A stretch of DNA of 64,000 nt from NCBI GenBank assembly GCA_022508305.1, contig JAFLVM010000001.1:561347-625346 (forward strand), read 5' to 3'. Of the stretch, positions 41,758-50,481 are shown piece by piece (position 1 is the first letter of the stretch; each line of letters begins with the position of its first letter). The notes under the pieces were generated by a model, which did no database searches, was not told the DNA's origin, and saw only the letters and a program-made list of their open reading frames with translations. The translations under genes and the position numbers were made by a program. The DNA is from Clostridiales bacterium (GTDB taxonomy: Bacteria > Bacillota > Clostridia > Christensenellales > CAG-314).

Positions 41758-42904
41758 TTTCCTCTCCCTCGATTTTCCAAATGAAATCACCCGCATCAAC
41801 CATATTATGAATGACCCCATGCTGAAAAAAATCTCTATTACTTACAATAGAGCCAAAGTCTTCTGCCTTCCATATCATTACACAATTATATAATTTCTTG
41901 GCAATTTTCTTCTTGTCATCACTTGAAAATCCCTCCGCTTCTATTTCGCTATTTGATTTAGTGTAGAAAAGTTTATCTTTTAAAGAATTCTCATAATCAT
42001 TTAAACTTTTTAGATATATCGGGTTGTCCCTAAAATACCTTGCAATTGTTAAATCCGTTTTCCAGTAATCAGAAATTGCCCCAGGTATCATCTTATCATA
42101 ATCAATATCTCTAATTGCTTCTACAAATCTTTTTTGTTGCAATGCATCAAGTTGATTTTGTGGGACCTCCACATCAGCATATTCGTCAGGCAAAGGCACA
42201 ACGCCATCTTTTATATAACCAACCGATACTTCCTGTGTGATTTGTTCAAACTGGTCTCTTGTTATTTCCCATTTATGCGGCGGATCTTTAACTTGTATTA
42301 AAACACATCCTAATAATGCGCCAATATAATTATCACGATTCTGTTTAGGAATGTTTGAAATATATTTATCAAAAATCTTGGATATCCCCACTATCGTCAC
42401 ACATGCGGGCTCGATTTGAAATTTATTTAAAATATCTAATAGTTTCTGCTCGCTAAAATTATCATTAAAAATTCTATCGTATTGCTCTCTAAATTTCAGT
42501 TCTGACTCCTTCTTAATTAATCCAATTTTCTTGAGCCGACTCAACTTATCTTCCTTTAATAGAGAATTCCAATTATAAAAGGACGATTCCCGAACAATAC
42601 GAGCAGTTGTGTGTAAAATCAGCTCGGAAAACACTTTTATTCTATCGTATTCTTCATACCAATTGGCTAAAGTTTTCCAAAAATCAATATCTCGATCAGA
42701 AAGATTAGTATTTTTAACGTGATGTTTTACTTCCTTCTGAAAACCGCCTGTGATATTACTAATAACACTTACATCCCCATTTACTTCAATGTGAAGGATA
42801 TCATCTTCATTTAATTCAAAGCAGTCTCGTAAAGCAATAAGATATTGGTATATATCCCCGACTTTATTTAAGGTGGCATCATTTTTAGCCCTTGTTAATT
42901 TCAT
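41744..42904 (-). CDS. ABC-3C effector/CTD component with PD-(D/E)xK-like N-terminal domain
   Basis: The 386-aa protein has an N-terminal region with GDIYQYLIALRD, then HIEVNGDV (Glu40, Asp44) and KEVKHH (Glu58-x-Lys60), the spacing and order of a PD-(D/E)xK nuclease core, followed by DFWKTLANW. The remaining 300 residues are the helical ABC-3C C-terminal domain (LSDYEN...FGSIVSNRDFFQHGVIHNMVDAGDFIW). Nuclease identity is inferred from motifs. A strong AAGGGGGG ribosome site precedes the ATG. First intact gene of the ABC-3C operon. Confidence 0.75.
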   Translation of the reverse strand: MKLTRAKNDATLNKVGDIYQYLIALRDCFELNEDDILHIEVNGDVSVISNITGGFQKEVKHHVKNTNLSDRDIDFWKTLANWYEEYDRIKVFSELILHTTARIVRESSFYNWNSLLKEDKLSRLKKIGLIKKESELKFREQYDRIFNDNFSEQKLLDILNKFQIEPACVTIVGISKIFDKYISNIPKQNRDNYIGALLGCVLIQVKDPPHKWEITRDQFEQITQEVSVGYIKDGVVPLPDEYADVEVPQNQLDALQQKRFVEAIRDIDYDKMIPGAISDYWKTDLTIARYFRDNPIYLKSLNDYENSLKDKLFYTKSNSEIEAEGFSSDDKKKIAKKLYNCVMIWKAEDFGSIVSNRDFFQHGVIHNMVDAGDFIWKIEGEENEHK

Positions 42905-42914
42905 TTTTCCCCCC

Positions 42915-43138
42915 TTACCGACTTAGCTTTTGTTTGATAATTTCGAGGCTTTTGTTGTCTTTTTCTTCAATTTCAAAACTCTCAATTATTTCACGCATGG
43001 TTTCTGGACTCCAATATATTTTTATTTTTTTCTTAGCACGAGTTATCGCCGTATAAAATATACCGTGAGTAATTTTTTCAGAATTACTGCTTGGAATTAT
43101 ATATGTCTTTCAATTTGTTCTTCTGTATACTTTAACAT
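42915..43138 (-). pseudogene. Remnant of a UvrD/SF1-type helicase gene
   Basis: From an ATG at 43138 with GTAGGAG the frame reads MLKYTEEQIERHI then stops. After a frameshift the 3' end reads EKITHGIFYTAITRAKKKI...ending at 42917. G-x-(F/L)-Y-T-A-I-T-R-A-K is SF1 helicase motif VI, so a helicase gene has been reduced to its two ends. It sits directly upstream of the ABC-3C operon and may share its promoter. Confidence 0.75.
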
Positions 43139-43465
43139 ATTTATCTCCTACTTGCTGTTTCAAACAAAAAATCAATTCGTATAATATCTAGATTTTTATT
43201 GAGGTGTTTCCACCAAAAACACAGTAGCGTACTGCTGTCATTTGAATATATTAGCTATGATTAGTTTAAATCATATTTATATACCTGATAAAGCACTAAA
43301 AAGTTAAGTGTATTGACTTATTTTTTTCTTTGAAATTTAGTCAATATTTCTCATTGATTTTTACTGAATAGAGTATCAAATATTGATACAAATTACGAAC
43401 AATAAAAAAAGACGTCTGTTGCCCGACGCCTTTTTGAGAAGATTCCTTTCAGTATAGTTATTTTA
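43139..43465. other. AT-rich stretch between HNH gene and helicase remnant
   Basis: About 330 bp, very AT-rich, holding the HNH terminator (43411) and presumably the ABC-3C promoter; TTATAC at about 43181-43186 (minus strand) is a possible -10 but no good -35 was found. Confidence 0.4.
43411..43431 (-). terminator. Terminator of the HNH endonuclease gene
   Basis: Stem GACGTCT / GACGCCT (minus-strand RNA AGGCGUC/GACGUCU with G-U) followed on the minus strand by T7. Confidence 0.8.
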
Positions 43466-44422
43466 TTATTTGATTGCTTTTGCTAGATTCTCTGCCAAAT
43501 TTGTGTATATATAATCATATTCGTATACATCATAACCACACTTATCTCGGCCAATGGATTCAATCTCTTTTTTGTCAGCATCCGTATTAAATTTAACCAA
43601 GTAATTGATTGCCAGATTGTAATTTCTATAATTATAAAACTCGTTTACACTGGTATAGCAGTCTATTTTTTGCGCTTGGTTATTTTCTTCTGCTTTGTTT
43701 GAATGCACACCGTAGAAAATTTTGTAACTATTTAACTGCTGTGTTGCAGTAAAATATTTTCCTAGATATGTATTTAACAACACGCATCTATCCAACAAGT
43801 CCACAATGTCTTCCTTTAATGACAGATGATAATCGTTTATTTTAATTACAAACTCACTATCATACCGTATCACTATCTCATTGCTGTATCGCTTGAATGA
43901 AATTGATTTGTCACTGAACAATTCAGTTATAAAATCAATTAGTGCGGTTGATTGCATTCCATGAAGCTCAATGATGACTGTGCCAACAAAAACTGGCTTG
44001 TTTTGAATGCCTTTTAGCTTCTTGTACAGTCTTATTCCAGAGGCTGAATCATAAAAATTAACTGAGTCTTCACTATTTTGCTTTTTATCATCACCACTAC
44101 TTACTTTTTTGATTTCGTAATGATTCTGTACCTTGATAACCTCAAACTTTTTGTCATTTGCAGTAAAACAAGGAAATTTATCGGCTTTTTCGTCGTTTGT
44201 TTGAATATGACAACAAATAAGATTACTCTCTGTTGTTTTACCACCTCTGCTTTGCGGGAGAATATGGTCAACATTCCACCCATATGCGCTGCCTCTTTGA
44301 TCATAGGCAGCCTTAACAATTTCTCTACCAGCAAAATCCTTTGCTTTGGTCGTTTTGCCAAAAGATTTACTCCACAAAAGCATTGCCGTTTCACGATTAA
44401 TTACCATTTCATTTTGTTTCAT
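43466..44422 (-). CDS. HNH endonuclease-domain protein
   Basis: With the ATG at 44422 (TAGGAGGA upstream) the product is 318 aa. The HNH domain lies at about 45-85: GWNVDHILPQSRGG (Asp52-His53), ESNLICCH (Asn67, His72) and TNDEKAD. The N-terminal 44 residues are a small helical part. The C-terminal 230 residues are a separate alpha/beta region without recognised family. HNH proteins of this size occur as restriction-like defence nucleases and homing-type enzymes. A predicted leader of about 186 nt precedes it. Confidence 0.85.
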   Translation of the reverse strand: MKQNEMVINRETAMLLWSKSFGKTTKAKDFAGREIVKAAYDQRGSAYGWNVDHILPQSRGGKTTESNLICCHIQTNDEKADKFPCFTANDKKFEVIKVQNHYEIKKVSSGDDKKQNSEDSVNFYDSASGIRLYKKLKGIQNKPVFVGTVIIELHGMQSTALIDFITELFSDKSISFKRYSNEIVIRYDSEFVIKINDYHLSLKEDIVDLLDRCVLLNTYLGKYFTATQQLNSYKIFYGVHSNKAEENNQAQKIDCYTSVNEFYNYRNYNLAINYLVKFNTDADKKEIESIGRDKCGYDVYEYDYIYTNLAENLAKAIK

Positions 44423-44608
44423 ATAAATTCCTCCTAAAAATGAAAAATTTATACTTTTAAGAGCCTCCTTTACAGTCCTATTCAAATGCATTGACTAATC
44501 GTTAGGGCAACCTAATGCTGCAACCTCAAAGGGTAATCCTCATAACAGCTTTACAGAAGATTAATGAGCCTCCTTTCCATGAAAGGGTTGAGATTTGTGA
44601 TGAACTGT
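44423..44608 (-). ncRNA. Structured 5' leader of the HNH gene (candidate regulatory RNA)
   Basis: In the predicted leader, CCTTTC-ATG-GAAAGG (44572-44586) and TTAGG-TTGC-CCTAA (44502-44515) form hairpins. The 11-bp sequence GAGCCTCCTTT occurs twice (44461-44471 and 44566-44576), presenting two extra Shine-Dalgarno-like AAAGGAGG sites. No known riboswitch or intron core was recognised. Confidence 0.45.
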
Positions 44609-44614
44609 ATTAAT

Positions 44615-44643
44615 AGTATAACATATGAGCAAAAGAACTGCAA
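44615..44643 (-). promoter_or_regulatory. Promoter of the HNH gene
   Basis: Minus strand TTGCAG (44638-44643), 17-bp spacer, TATACT (44615-44620). Confidence 0.65.
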
Positions 44644-45482
44644 GCAGTTTACTTTAAAGACAATATGTATTATTAAGTGACACACCTTGTGTTTATGCTT
44701 ACATCATGCGTCCTTGTTCGTAATTTACAAGCCTATACAAAGGCGGGTTTCCCGCTTGTTTGGCGGTTGCATGAGCGACGACTTCGAAAGTGGTTTTTTG
44801 CCCAATTACATATAGTTTTCGTCCCACTTCTGCTTGTATCGTAACAAAATGTAGTTATTAACTTTACAAGATTTTTTATTGACATTTGTGTACTTTTTGC
44901 AACTTGTCTTTGTTATTTAGAAGATTGTTGCATTGACCATCACGCAGACAGAACTTATATTTTGTTGAATGAGAAAAAACATCAAAAATGATTGGTAAAA
45001 CATCAGCTCATTAAAATAATTGAAATTTTTTTAATGGCAATTAGTTTGCCCATTTGTCAGATCGAATACAGTCAACAAACATGGCATACGGTGTTTAGTT
45101 AACCCACTTACGCTCTTTTGAAAAATATTTCAAACTCGGCATTAGGTGTCCGCTTTAACAATTAGACTATTTTTAATGCGACTACTACCAAATGTTGTTG
45201 GCGAACTGGTTTTACAGTGTTGGAGGAGTCTTGATTTGCACGAAAAAACAGATAATTTATATAAAAGCACCAAACGGCGTAAAAAATAGGTTTAACGACA
45301 AGCTCTGCGCGTGAACCCATTTTGGCCGTTGGACGATTGACGCTATTTAGTTGTGTTAGACCTGGCGTGCGCTTAGCGTTCGGCGAAGCGTAGCGCAGAC
45401 GACTTGTATCAAGCAAAGCGCACGTTAGGATTTCAACATGTAACTAAAGGTTGACTAAATGTTGACTTTTGAGCAAAGAAAA
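44644..45482. other. Gene-free stretch between the HNH promoter and tRNA-Gln
   Basis: About 840 bp with stops in all frames I read. Contains short inverted pieces (for example GCGCTTAGCG...CGTAGCGC at about 45370-45396) but no recognised gene, RNA or IS. Probably decayed sequence at the island border. Confidence 0.5.
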
Positions 45483-45510
45483 ACGCAACCCTATTCGAAT
45501 AAGGTTGCGT
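45483..45510 (-). terminator. Terminator of tRNA-Gln
   Basis: ACGCAACC / GGTTGCGT extended by further pairs in the TATTCGAATA core, then T5 on the minus strand, immediately 3' of the tRNA. Confidence 0.85.
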
Positions 45511-45511
45511 G

Positions 45512-45586
45512 TGGCTAGGGTAGCAGGATTCGAACCTGCGGGTGACGGAGTCAGAATCCGTTGCCTTACCGCTTGGCGATACCCCA
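45512..45586 (-). tRNA. tRNA-Gln (anticodon CUG), CCA encoded
   Basis: Seventy-five nt fold into a complete cloverleaf: acceptor TGGGGTA/TACCCTA, D-arm GCCAAGCGGTAAGGC, anticodon stem ACGGA/TCCGT with loop TTCTGAC (CUG), T-arm CGCAGGTTCGAATCCTGC, discriminator G and encoded CCA. Its 3' end faces the accessory region. Confidence 0.95.
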
Positions 45587-45597
45587 ACGTCGCGTAT

Positions 45598-45626
45598 AGT
45601 ATATAACCTTTTTGCAAAATTGTCAA
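45598..45626 (-). promoter_or_regulatory. Promoter of tRNA-Gln
   Basis: TTGACA (45621-45626), 17-bp spacer, TATACT (45598-45603), about 10 bp before the tRNA 5' end. Confidence 0.8.
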
Positions 45627-45898
45627 ACGCTATTTTATATTTGATTTGTCATATTTAATGCGTTGGTGTATATTAAAAACAGCTCGCTCTCGGCGAACTG
45701 TTTGCATATTTATTGTTCATTTTAAAATGTTACTATTATTGTATCTTTTTAACTGACATTTTTACTTCAATTGTTAGTCTATTTTCTCCCGTCCACTAGC
45801 ATTTGTTCATATTTTTTGTTTTCAGCTTATGGCAAAAAACGCGATATGGGGTGGGAAAAATCACATTTTACCTTTGTTGCGGTGTGATGTAAATACTC
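45627..45898. other. Intergenic stretch between tRNA-Gln and hppA
   Basis: Holds the probable hppA terminator hairpin at 45677-45703 (AAACAG/CTGTTT with inner TCGC/GCGA, then T-rich on the minus strand) and one copy of the recurrent ATGGGGTGG motif at 45846. Nothing else was seen. Confidence 0.55.
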
Positions 45899-47971
45899 TT
45901 ACAACAGCGAAGGGAAAGATGCGATTACGGTTGCGAAAACAATCGAAACGATGGACAGCAGTTTTATAAGTATGTTGATTGCAGGTCCAGACGTGTCCTT
46001 AAATGGGTCGCCTACCGTATCACCCACTACTGCCGCCTTGTGAGAGTTTGAACCCTTGCCGTCGTAGTTGCCGTGTTCAATGTACTTCTTGGCATTGTCC
46101 CAAGCGCCGCCCGAGTTGGACATCATTATCGCAAGCATAAAGCCTGTTGACGTTGCGCCAAGTAGCATACCCGCGACCCCACTGACGCCCAGCAGCAAGC
46201 CAACGAGTATCGGCGCCAAAACCGTGATTATACTTGGCAAAATCATCTGCCTCAAAGACGCCTTGGTGCAAAGATCTACGCACGTGTGGTAGTCCGGTTC
46301 GGCAATGCCCTCAAGCAGTCCCGGAATTTCCTTAAACTGCCTACGAACTTCCAAAACGACACTTTGCGCCGACTTGCCTATCGCGCTCATGGTAAGCGCT
46401 GAGAAAAGGAAGGGCAGCATGCAACCGATAAACAGTCCGATAAGCACTGCGGGATTCATAATCGCCAAATCTGCCAGTTCGATTTTGTCCTTAACAAGAT
46501 TGTAAAATGACGACAGCAGCGCCAACGCCGTCAAGGCAGCAGATCCAATTGCAAAGCCCTTGCCCGTAGCCGCCGTAGTGTTGCCGAGAGAGTCCAACGC
46601 GTCGGTGCGTTCGCGGACGTATTCGGGCATGCCAGCCATCTGCGCGATACCGCCTGCGTTGTCGGCAATAGGTCCGTAGGCGTCCGTTGCAAGAGTGATG
46701 CCCAGCGTGGACAGCATTCCAACCGCTGCAATACCTATACCGAACAGCCCCATATCTGAGTTTTCAGCGCCGCCGCAAGCCAAAAATGACACTATTACCG
46801 CCGCTGCAATTACCAAAACAGGCACGACCGTCGAAAGCATACCCAGCGACAAACCTGAAATGATGGTCGTTGCCGAGCCAGTACGCGTGCTGCTTGCAAG
46901 GTTCTTTGTCGGGCGATAGTTGTCGGACGTGAAGTATTCTGTAAAAAATCCAATAGCGACACCCGCCACAAGCCCCGCCAGCATTGCAAAGAACAAATAG
47001 TAAAGGCTAATGTCCACTATCAGAATAAATGCAAGCGAGCCTACCGCGGAAATCGCGCTTGCAATGTAGGTACCCCGCCTTAGCGCCCTTAATAGCGACT
47101 TAGAAGAAAGATTGTCGCCTGTGCGAACGAACAGCGTACCGATTAGTGACGCGAATATTCCGATTGCGGCAATTGCTACGGGAATAACGATACCCAAAAC
47201 GTTACCCAGCGCGGCGTAACCCAACGCAACGGCAGAGAGCAGCGAGCCGACGTAGGATTCGTACAAATCTGCGCCCATACCTGCGACGTCACCGACGTTG
47301 TCGCCCACGTTGTCGGCAATAACGGCGGGATTTCTCGGGTCGTCTTCGGGAATACCTGCCTCAACCTTGCCCACAAGGTCTGCGCCCACGTCCGCCGCTT
47401 TGGTAAATATACCTCCGCCGACGCGCGCAAACAATGCCATGGTAGACGCGCCCAAACCGAAGGTTATCATTGCGTTGGTAACTGCTTGAGCATCAAGTTG
47501 AAAGGCGTATCTTGTGAGGAAGTACCAAATAGAAAAGTCCAATAAACCCAAGCCAACGACAACGAAGCCCATTACCGAACCTGCGCGAAATGCAACGCGA
47601 AGCCCCGCGTTTAGGCTCTTTTCCGCCGCGCTTGCAGTGCGAACGTTAGAGTTCACGGCAATGGTCATTCCGATAAATCCTGACAAGCCTGAGAAAATGC
47701 CGCCCGTCAAAAAAGCGAATGGCGTAAATACGTTTACCAAATTAAAGCCAAATGCAAGAACTATTAGCACCGCAAATATGACGGCAAAAAATATACCTAC
47801 CGTCTTGTATTGACGCTTGAGATAGGCTTTTGCGCCGCGGCGAATAGATTCAGCTATACTTTTCATACGATCCGTGCCCTGATCGGTTTTTTTCACACTG
47901 CGGGCAGTAAAAAATGCAAAAATCAATGCAACCAGCGCGGCAACGGGCGCCAGTATCATCAAAAGATCCAT
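45899..47971 (-). CDS. hppA: Membrane-bound ion-pumping pyrophosphatase, K+-dependent type
   Basis: The 690-aa protein has about 16 membrane helices and the M-PPase signatures: DVGADLVGKVEAGIPEDDPRNPAVIADNVGDNVGD (substrate site) and GDTVGDPFKDTSGP near the C-terminus. In GNTTAATGKG an Ala occupies the position that is Lys in K+-independent enzymes, so it should need K+; such enzymes pump Na+ and/or H+. It hydrolyses PPi to energise the membrane. It has a perfect consensus promoter. Confidence 0.95.
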   Translation of the reverse strand: MDLLMILAPVAALVALIFAFFTARSVKKTDQGTDRMKSIAESIRRGAKAYLKRQYKTVGIFFAVIFAVLIVLAFGFNLVNVFTPFAFLTGGIFSGLSGFIGMTIAVNSNVRTASAAEKSLNAGLRVAFRAGSVMGFVVVGLGLLDFSIWYFLTRYAFQLDAQAVTNAMITFGLGASTMALFARVGGGIFTKAADVGADLVGKVEAGIPEDDPRNPAVIADNVGDNVGDVAGMGADLYESYVGSLLSAVALGYAALGNVLGIVIPVAIAAIGIFASLIGTLFVRTGDNLSSKSLLRALRRGTYIASAISAVGSLAFILIVDISLYYLFFAMLAGLVAGVAIGFFTEYFTSDNYRPTKNLASSTRTGSATTIISGLSLGMLSTVVPVLVIAAAVIVSFLACGGAENSDMGLFGIGIAAVGMLSTLGITLATDAYGPIADNAGGIAQMAGMPEYVRERTDALDSLGNTTAATGKGFAIGSAALTALALLSSFYNLVKDKIELADLAIMNPAVLIGLFIGCMLPFLFSALTMSAIGKSAQSVVLEVRRQFKEIPGLLEGIAEPDYHTCVDLCTKASLRQMILPSIITVLAPILVGLLLGVSGVAGMLLGATSTGFMLAIMMSNSGGAWDNAKKYIEHGNYDGKGSNSHKAAVVGDTVGDPFKDTSGPAINILIKLLSIVSIVFATVIASFPSLL

Positions 47972-48024
47972 AAATTCTCCTTAATAGATACTGTAAAATA
48001 TCTAAAACAAAATGAGGTTTAACT

Positions 48025-48053
48025 ATTATAAGGCTTTACTCAAGCTATGTCAA
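48025..48053 (-). promoter_or_regulatory. Promoter of hppA
   Basis: Minus strand TTGACA (48048-48053), 17-bp spacer, TATAAT (48025-48030): full consensus. Confidence 0.85.
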
Positions 48054-48113
48054 TAGCGGATTTTTACAAATTTCTTCTTTTTTTGTATTTTTTCGATATT
48101 TTGCAAAATAAAA

Positions 48114-48147
48114 CCTCAACAGATAGGCAAACTCCCTCCTGCTGAGG
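48114..48147 (-). terminator. Terminator of galM
   Basis: CCTCAACAG / CTGCTGAGG stem (one G-U), then TTTTATTTT on the minus strand. Confidence 0.75.
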
Positions 48148-48175
48148 CTGACTTGTGTTGTGTAGTTAAATTGAA

Positions 48176-49186
48176 CTAAAAATCAAAGACGTACTTGATG
48201 TAGTGAGCGGTCGGGGCGTCTTTGTTCAATATCGGGGCAAGAAATGCCGACGTATTGATAGCGTTGGGGCAGAATTGTGGCTCAAGGCAAAAAGCATGAT
48301 GCTTGCCGTAAGTTGCACCGTCTTTGCCCGTAAACTTAGCGAGCGAGTTGGTCGTGTAAAGTTGCAATGCGGGCAAATCTGTGTAAACGTCCATAGTAAC
48401 TTCCCCGTCACCGCTTCGAGCCATTGCCGCGTGTTCGCTCTTCAAAATAAAGTTGTGGTCCAATCCGCCGAGTCGCGCAATACGCTCGTCGCTTGACAGA
48501 ATTCCGTCACCCAAACGCTTTGCTACGGTAAAGTCAAACGGGGTACTCCTTACAGGTAGAATTTCGCCGGTTGGTATGAGATTTTCGTCACCCGGGGTGA
48601 AAAAGTCAGCATTCAACTCAAGCAAAGTGTCGTAAACTGCACCGCTGTCGTGTCCGTCCAAATTGAAAAACGTGTGGTTGGTGGGGTTCCACAAGGTGTC
48701 GGCGTCGGACGTAGCGAAAAAATTAACGAGCAGCTTTTTGCCGCTAAGCGAATAGATTACTTTAAGCTGCAGGTTGCCAGGATAGCCCTCGTCGCCGTCA
48801 GCGCTAAGCAGTGACAGTACAAGCTTTTCACCATCGACTTCCGCATTGAAAAGGCGCTTGTCAAAGCCCACCTTGCCACCGTGTAGGTGATTAGCGCCGT
48901 CGTTACAATTCAACTTGTAGCTTTTGCCGCCTAATGTAAATTCGCCCTTGGCAATTCGGTTAGCGCATCTGCCCACCGTCGCGCCGAAATAGGTGCTGAA
49001 CTTGACGTAATCTGCCGTACTTGCATTCCCCAAGCAAACGTCTCTTTCGCCGCTGCCCGCTCTAAGTTTGATATACTGAATTTTTGCGCCGAAGTCCGTT
49101 ACCCCCACGACGATGCCGTCGCCGCGTAATTCGTAGAGGTACACGGAACTGTCATTGTAGACGTCGAAAAGTGTCTTTTTTATCAT
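48176..49186 (-). CDS. galM: Aldose 1-epimerase (mutarotase)
   Basis: The 336-aa protein has the GalM fold signatures: GRCANRIAKGEF (Arg at substrate), NDGANHLHGG (His), NPTNHTFFNLDG (catalytic His) and, at the C-terminus, FCLEPQFCPNAIN with the catalytic Glu. It interconverts alpha and beta anomers of hexoses. Its ribosome site overlaps one of the CATGGGGT elements. Probably the last gene of a small unit with the two upstream minus-strand genes. Confidence 0.95.
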   Translation of the reverse strand: MIKKTLFDVYNDSSVYLYELRGDGIVVGVTDFGAKIQYIKLRAGSGERDVCLGNASTADYVKFSTYFGATVGRCANRIAKGEFTLGGKSYKLNCNDGANHLHGGKVGFDKRLFNAEVDGEKLVLSLLSADGDEGYPGNLQLKVIYSLSGKKLLVNFFATSDADTLWNPTNHTFFNLDGHDSGAVYDTLLELNADFFTPGDENLIPTGEILPVRSTPFDFTVAKRLGDGILSSDERIARLGGLDHNFILKSEHAAMARSGDGEVTMDVYTDLPALQLYTTNSLAKFTGKDGATYGKHHAFCLEPQFCPNAINTSAFLAPILNKDAPTAHYIKYVFDF

Positions 49187-49218
49187 TTTTTCTACCCCAT
49201 GTCAACTTTTTGCAGGTT

Positions 49219-49566
49219 TTACTCTGTTTTGTCGGAGGATTCGGACGGTTGTTGCGCGTCCTCTGTCTCTACGTTTTGTTCGTCTTTTGCAACGTCGATT
49301 TTTTTACTTTTTTTGCGAGCAACATAGTCCTTGACGATAAAGACGATATGCACGATAAACAGCGCGCCGTTCATAAATGCGGTAGAGAAAGATTGAATAA
49401 AGACGGTGGCGTATATGACGAATGCCAAGCAGCCCACCATATTTATTATTCTCGTAATCAATTGCTTTGAGAACAAAAAGGACACCAGTATAAATGCCGA
49501 GGCAATTATTCCCAGCCATTCCACGCTCCAGTCAATTGTAAAATCACCAAGTAATGTGTAAATCAT
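49219..49566 (-). CDS. YgjV-like small membrane protein
   Basis: A 115-aa protein with three to four hydrophobic helices (WLGIIASAFILVSFLFS; IINMVGCLAFVIYATVFI; FMNGALFIVHIVFIV) matching the YgjV family of inner-membrane proteins of unknown function, plus a Lys- then Glu-rich cytosolic tail. AAAGGAG precedes the ATG. Confidence 0.75.
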   Translation of the reverse strand: MIYTLLGDFTIDWSVEWLGIIASAFILVSFLFSKQLITRIINMVGCLAFVIYATVFIQSFSTAFMNGALFIVHIVFIVKDYVARKKSKKIDVAKDEQNVETEDAQQPSESSDKTE

Positions 49567-49601
49567 ATAAACTCCTTTTCATTTGAAATATTTTTGATTG
49601 A

Positions 49602-50342
49602 TTAAATTGTTATTAAAGGTGGCGCGTCAAGGTCTATTTCGAAGTAGTCGGCTTGCTTGACGCGTACCAAATTGTACTTTGCCGCAAGGTTTTGCGAAGC
49701 AATATTTTCCTTAACAATAAACGCGTAGGGAACGTCGCCTCTTTCAATTACCTTGTTGGTCAACGCCGTCATAACCTCTAAAGCGTAGCCCTTGTGACGG
49801 TGCTCAGGCAGAGTGTACAGCATACCGAGACTTTTTTCAAGATGCAGTAGGCACCAACAAATGGGCTTGCCGTCCAAGTACACCGCTGCCGACGGATGAC
49901 GCGCAAGACACTCTGCAATCTCATCAATGGGCGCGTGGTAGTGAGTTCCGTCAGATATCAGTTGAGCGAACTCTACTGACATTGGACGGACGTCCTGCTT
50001 GCATTTATATGGCAACGGCTCACCGTTCCAAACGTACAGATAGCAATTCGTTTCCCAAATAAACCCGTAGCGACGTTTGAGGCAGGCGGTAACAAATGGG
50101 TCCACTCCGCACAGCTCTACTTTGCCCTTCAATTTGCCCAACACGGACAGGACGAAATCCTCGCTATCCGTCTTGAAACAGCACTTATGTGCGCCGTTGA
50201 CGTTGGCAATCAAAGCGTAGTCGTCACCCTGGTTGTAGATTGTCACGTCCTTACACAGCGCGCAATAGCCCTCAAATATCAGCGTATCGGCATTGTTTTT
50301 GAACCTTTGTAGCAGCTCGGTTGTCGGTTGAATTTGCTTCAT
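49602..50342 (-). CDS. GNAT-family N-acetyltransferase
   Basis: The 246-aa protein ends in a GNAT domain: motif A LYTLPEHRHKGYALEVM (acetyl-CoA pyrophosphate loop) near 175-191, and the following VKENIASQNLAAKYN. The N-terminal half is another GNAT-like fold half. Acceptor unknown. Transcribed divergently from udk. Confidence 0.85.
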   Translation of the reverse strand: MKQIQPTTELLQRFKNNADTLIFEGYCALCKDVTIYNQGDDYALIANVNGAHKCCFKTDSEDFVLSVLGKLKGKVELCGVDPFVTACLKRRYGFIWETNCYLYVWNGEPLPYKCKQDVRPMSVEFAQLISDGTHYHAPIDEIAECLARHPSAAVYLDGKPICWCLLHLEKSLGMLYTLPEHRHKGYALEVMTALTNKVIERGDVPYAFIVKENIASQNLAAKYNLVRVKQADYFEIDLDAPPLITI

Positions 50343-50433
50343 TTCTGCTTATTATACCAAAAATTAATTATTATTACAAGACAATAGCAAAAATTTACCT
50401 CTCGATATAAGGCAAAACAGGCGGGTTCTTCGT

Positions 50434-50463
50434 TTGACAGGCGGCGGCAGTAAATGGTACAAT
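50434..50463 (+). promoter_or_regulatory. Promoter of udk
   Basis: TTGACA (50434-50439), 18-bp spacer, TACAAT (50458-50463); GAGGT at about 50472 fixes the ATG at 50482. Confidence 0.75.
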
Positions 50464-50481
50464 AAAGACGCGAGGTTACCT

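Noticed and set aside
42930-43184. Plus-strand Phe-rich 84-aa frame
   Set aside because: Mirror of the minus-strand helicase remnant with motif VI.
44423-44608. HEARO/omega-RNA, group I or group II intron upstream of the HNH gene
   Set aside because: The HNH protein lacks a RuvC/IscB architecture and no intron core or domain V was found; kept only as an unnamed structured leader.
45512-45586. att-site duplication of the tRNA-Gln 3' end inside the window
   Set aside because: I looked for the T-arm/acceptor sequence between 19 and 45 kb and found no second copy.
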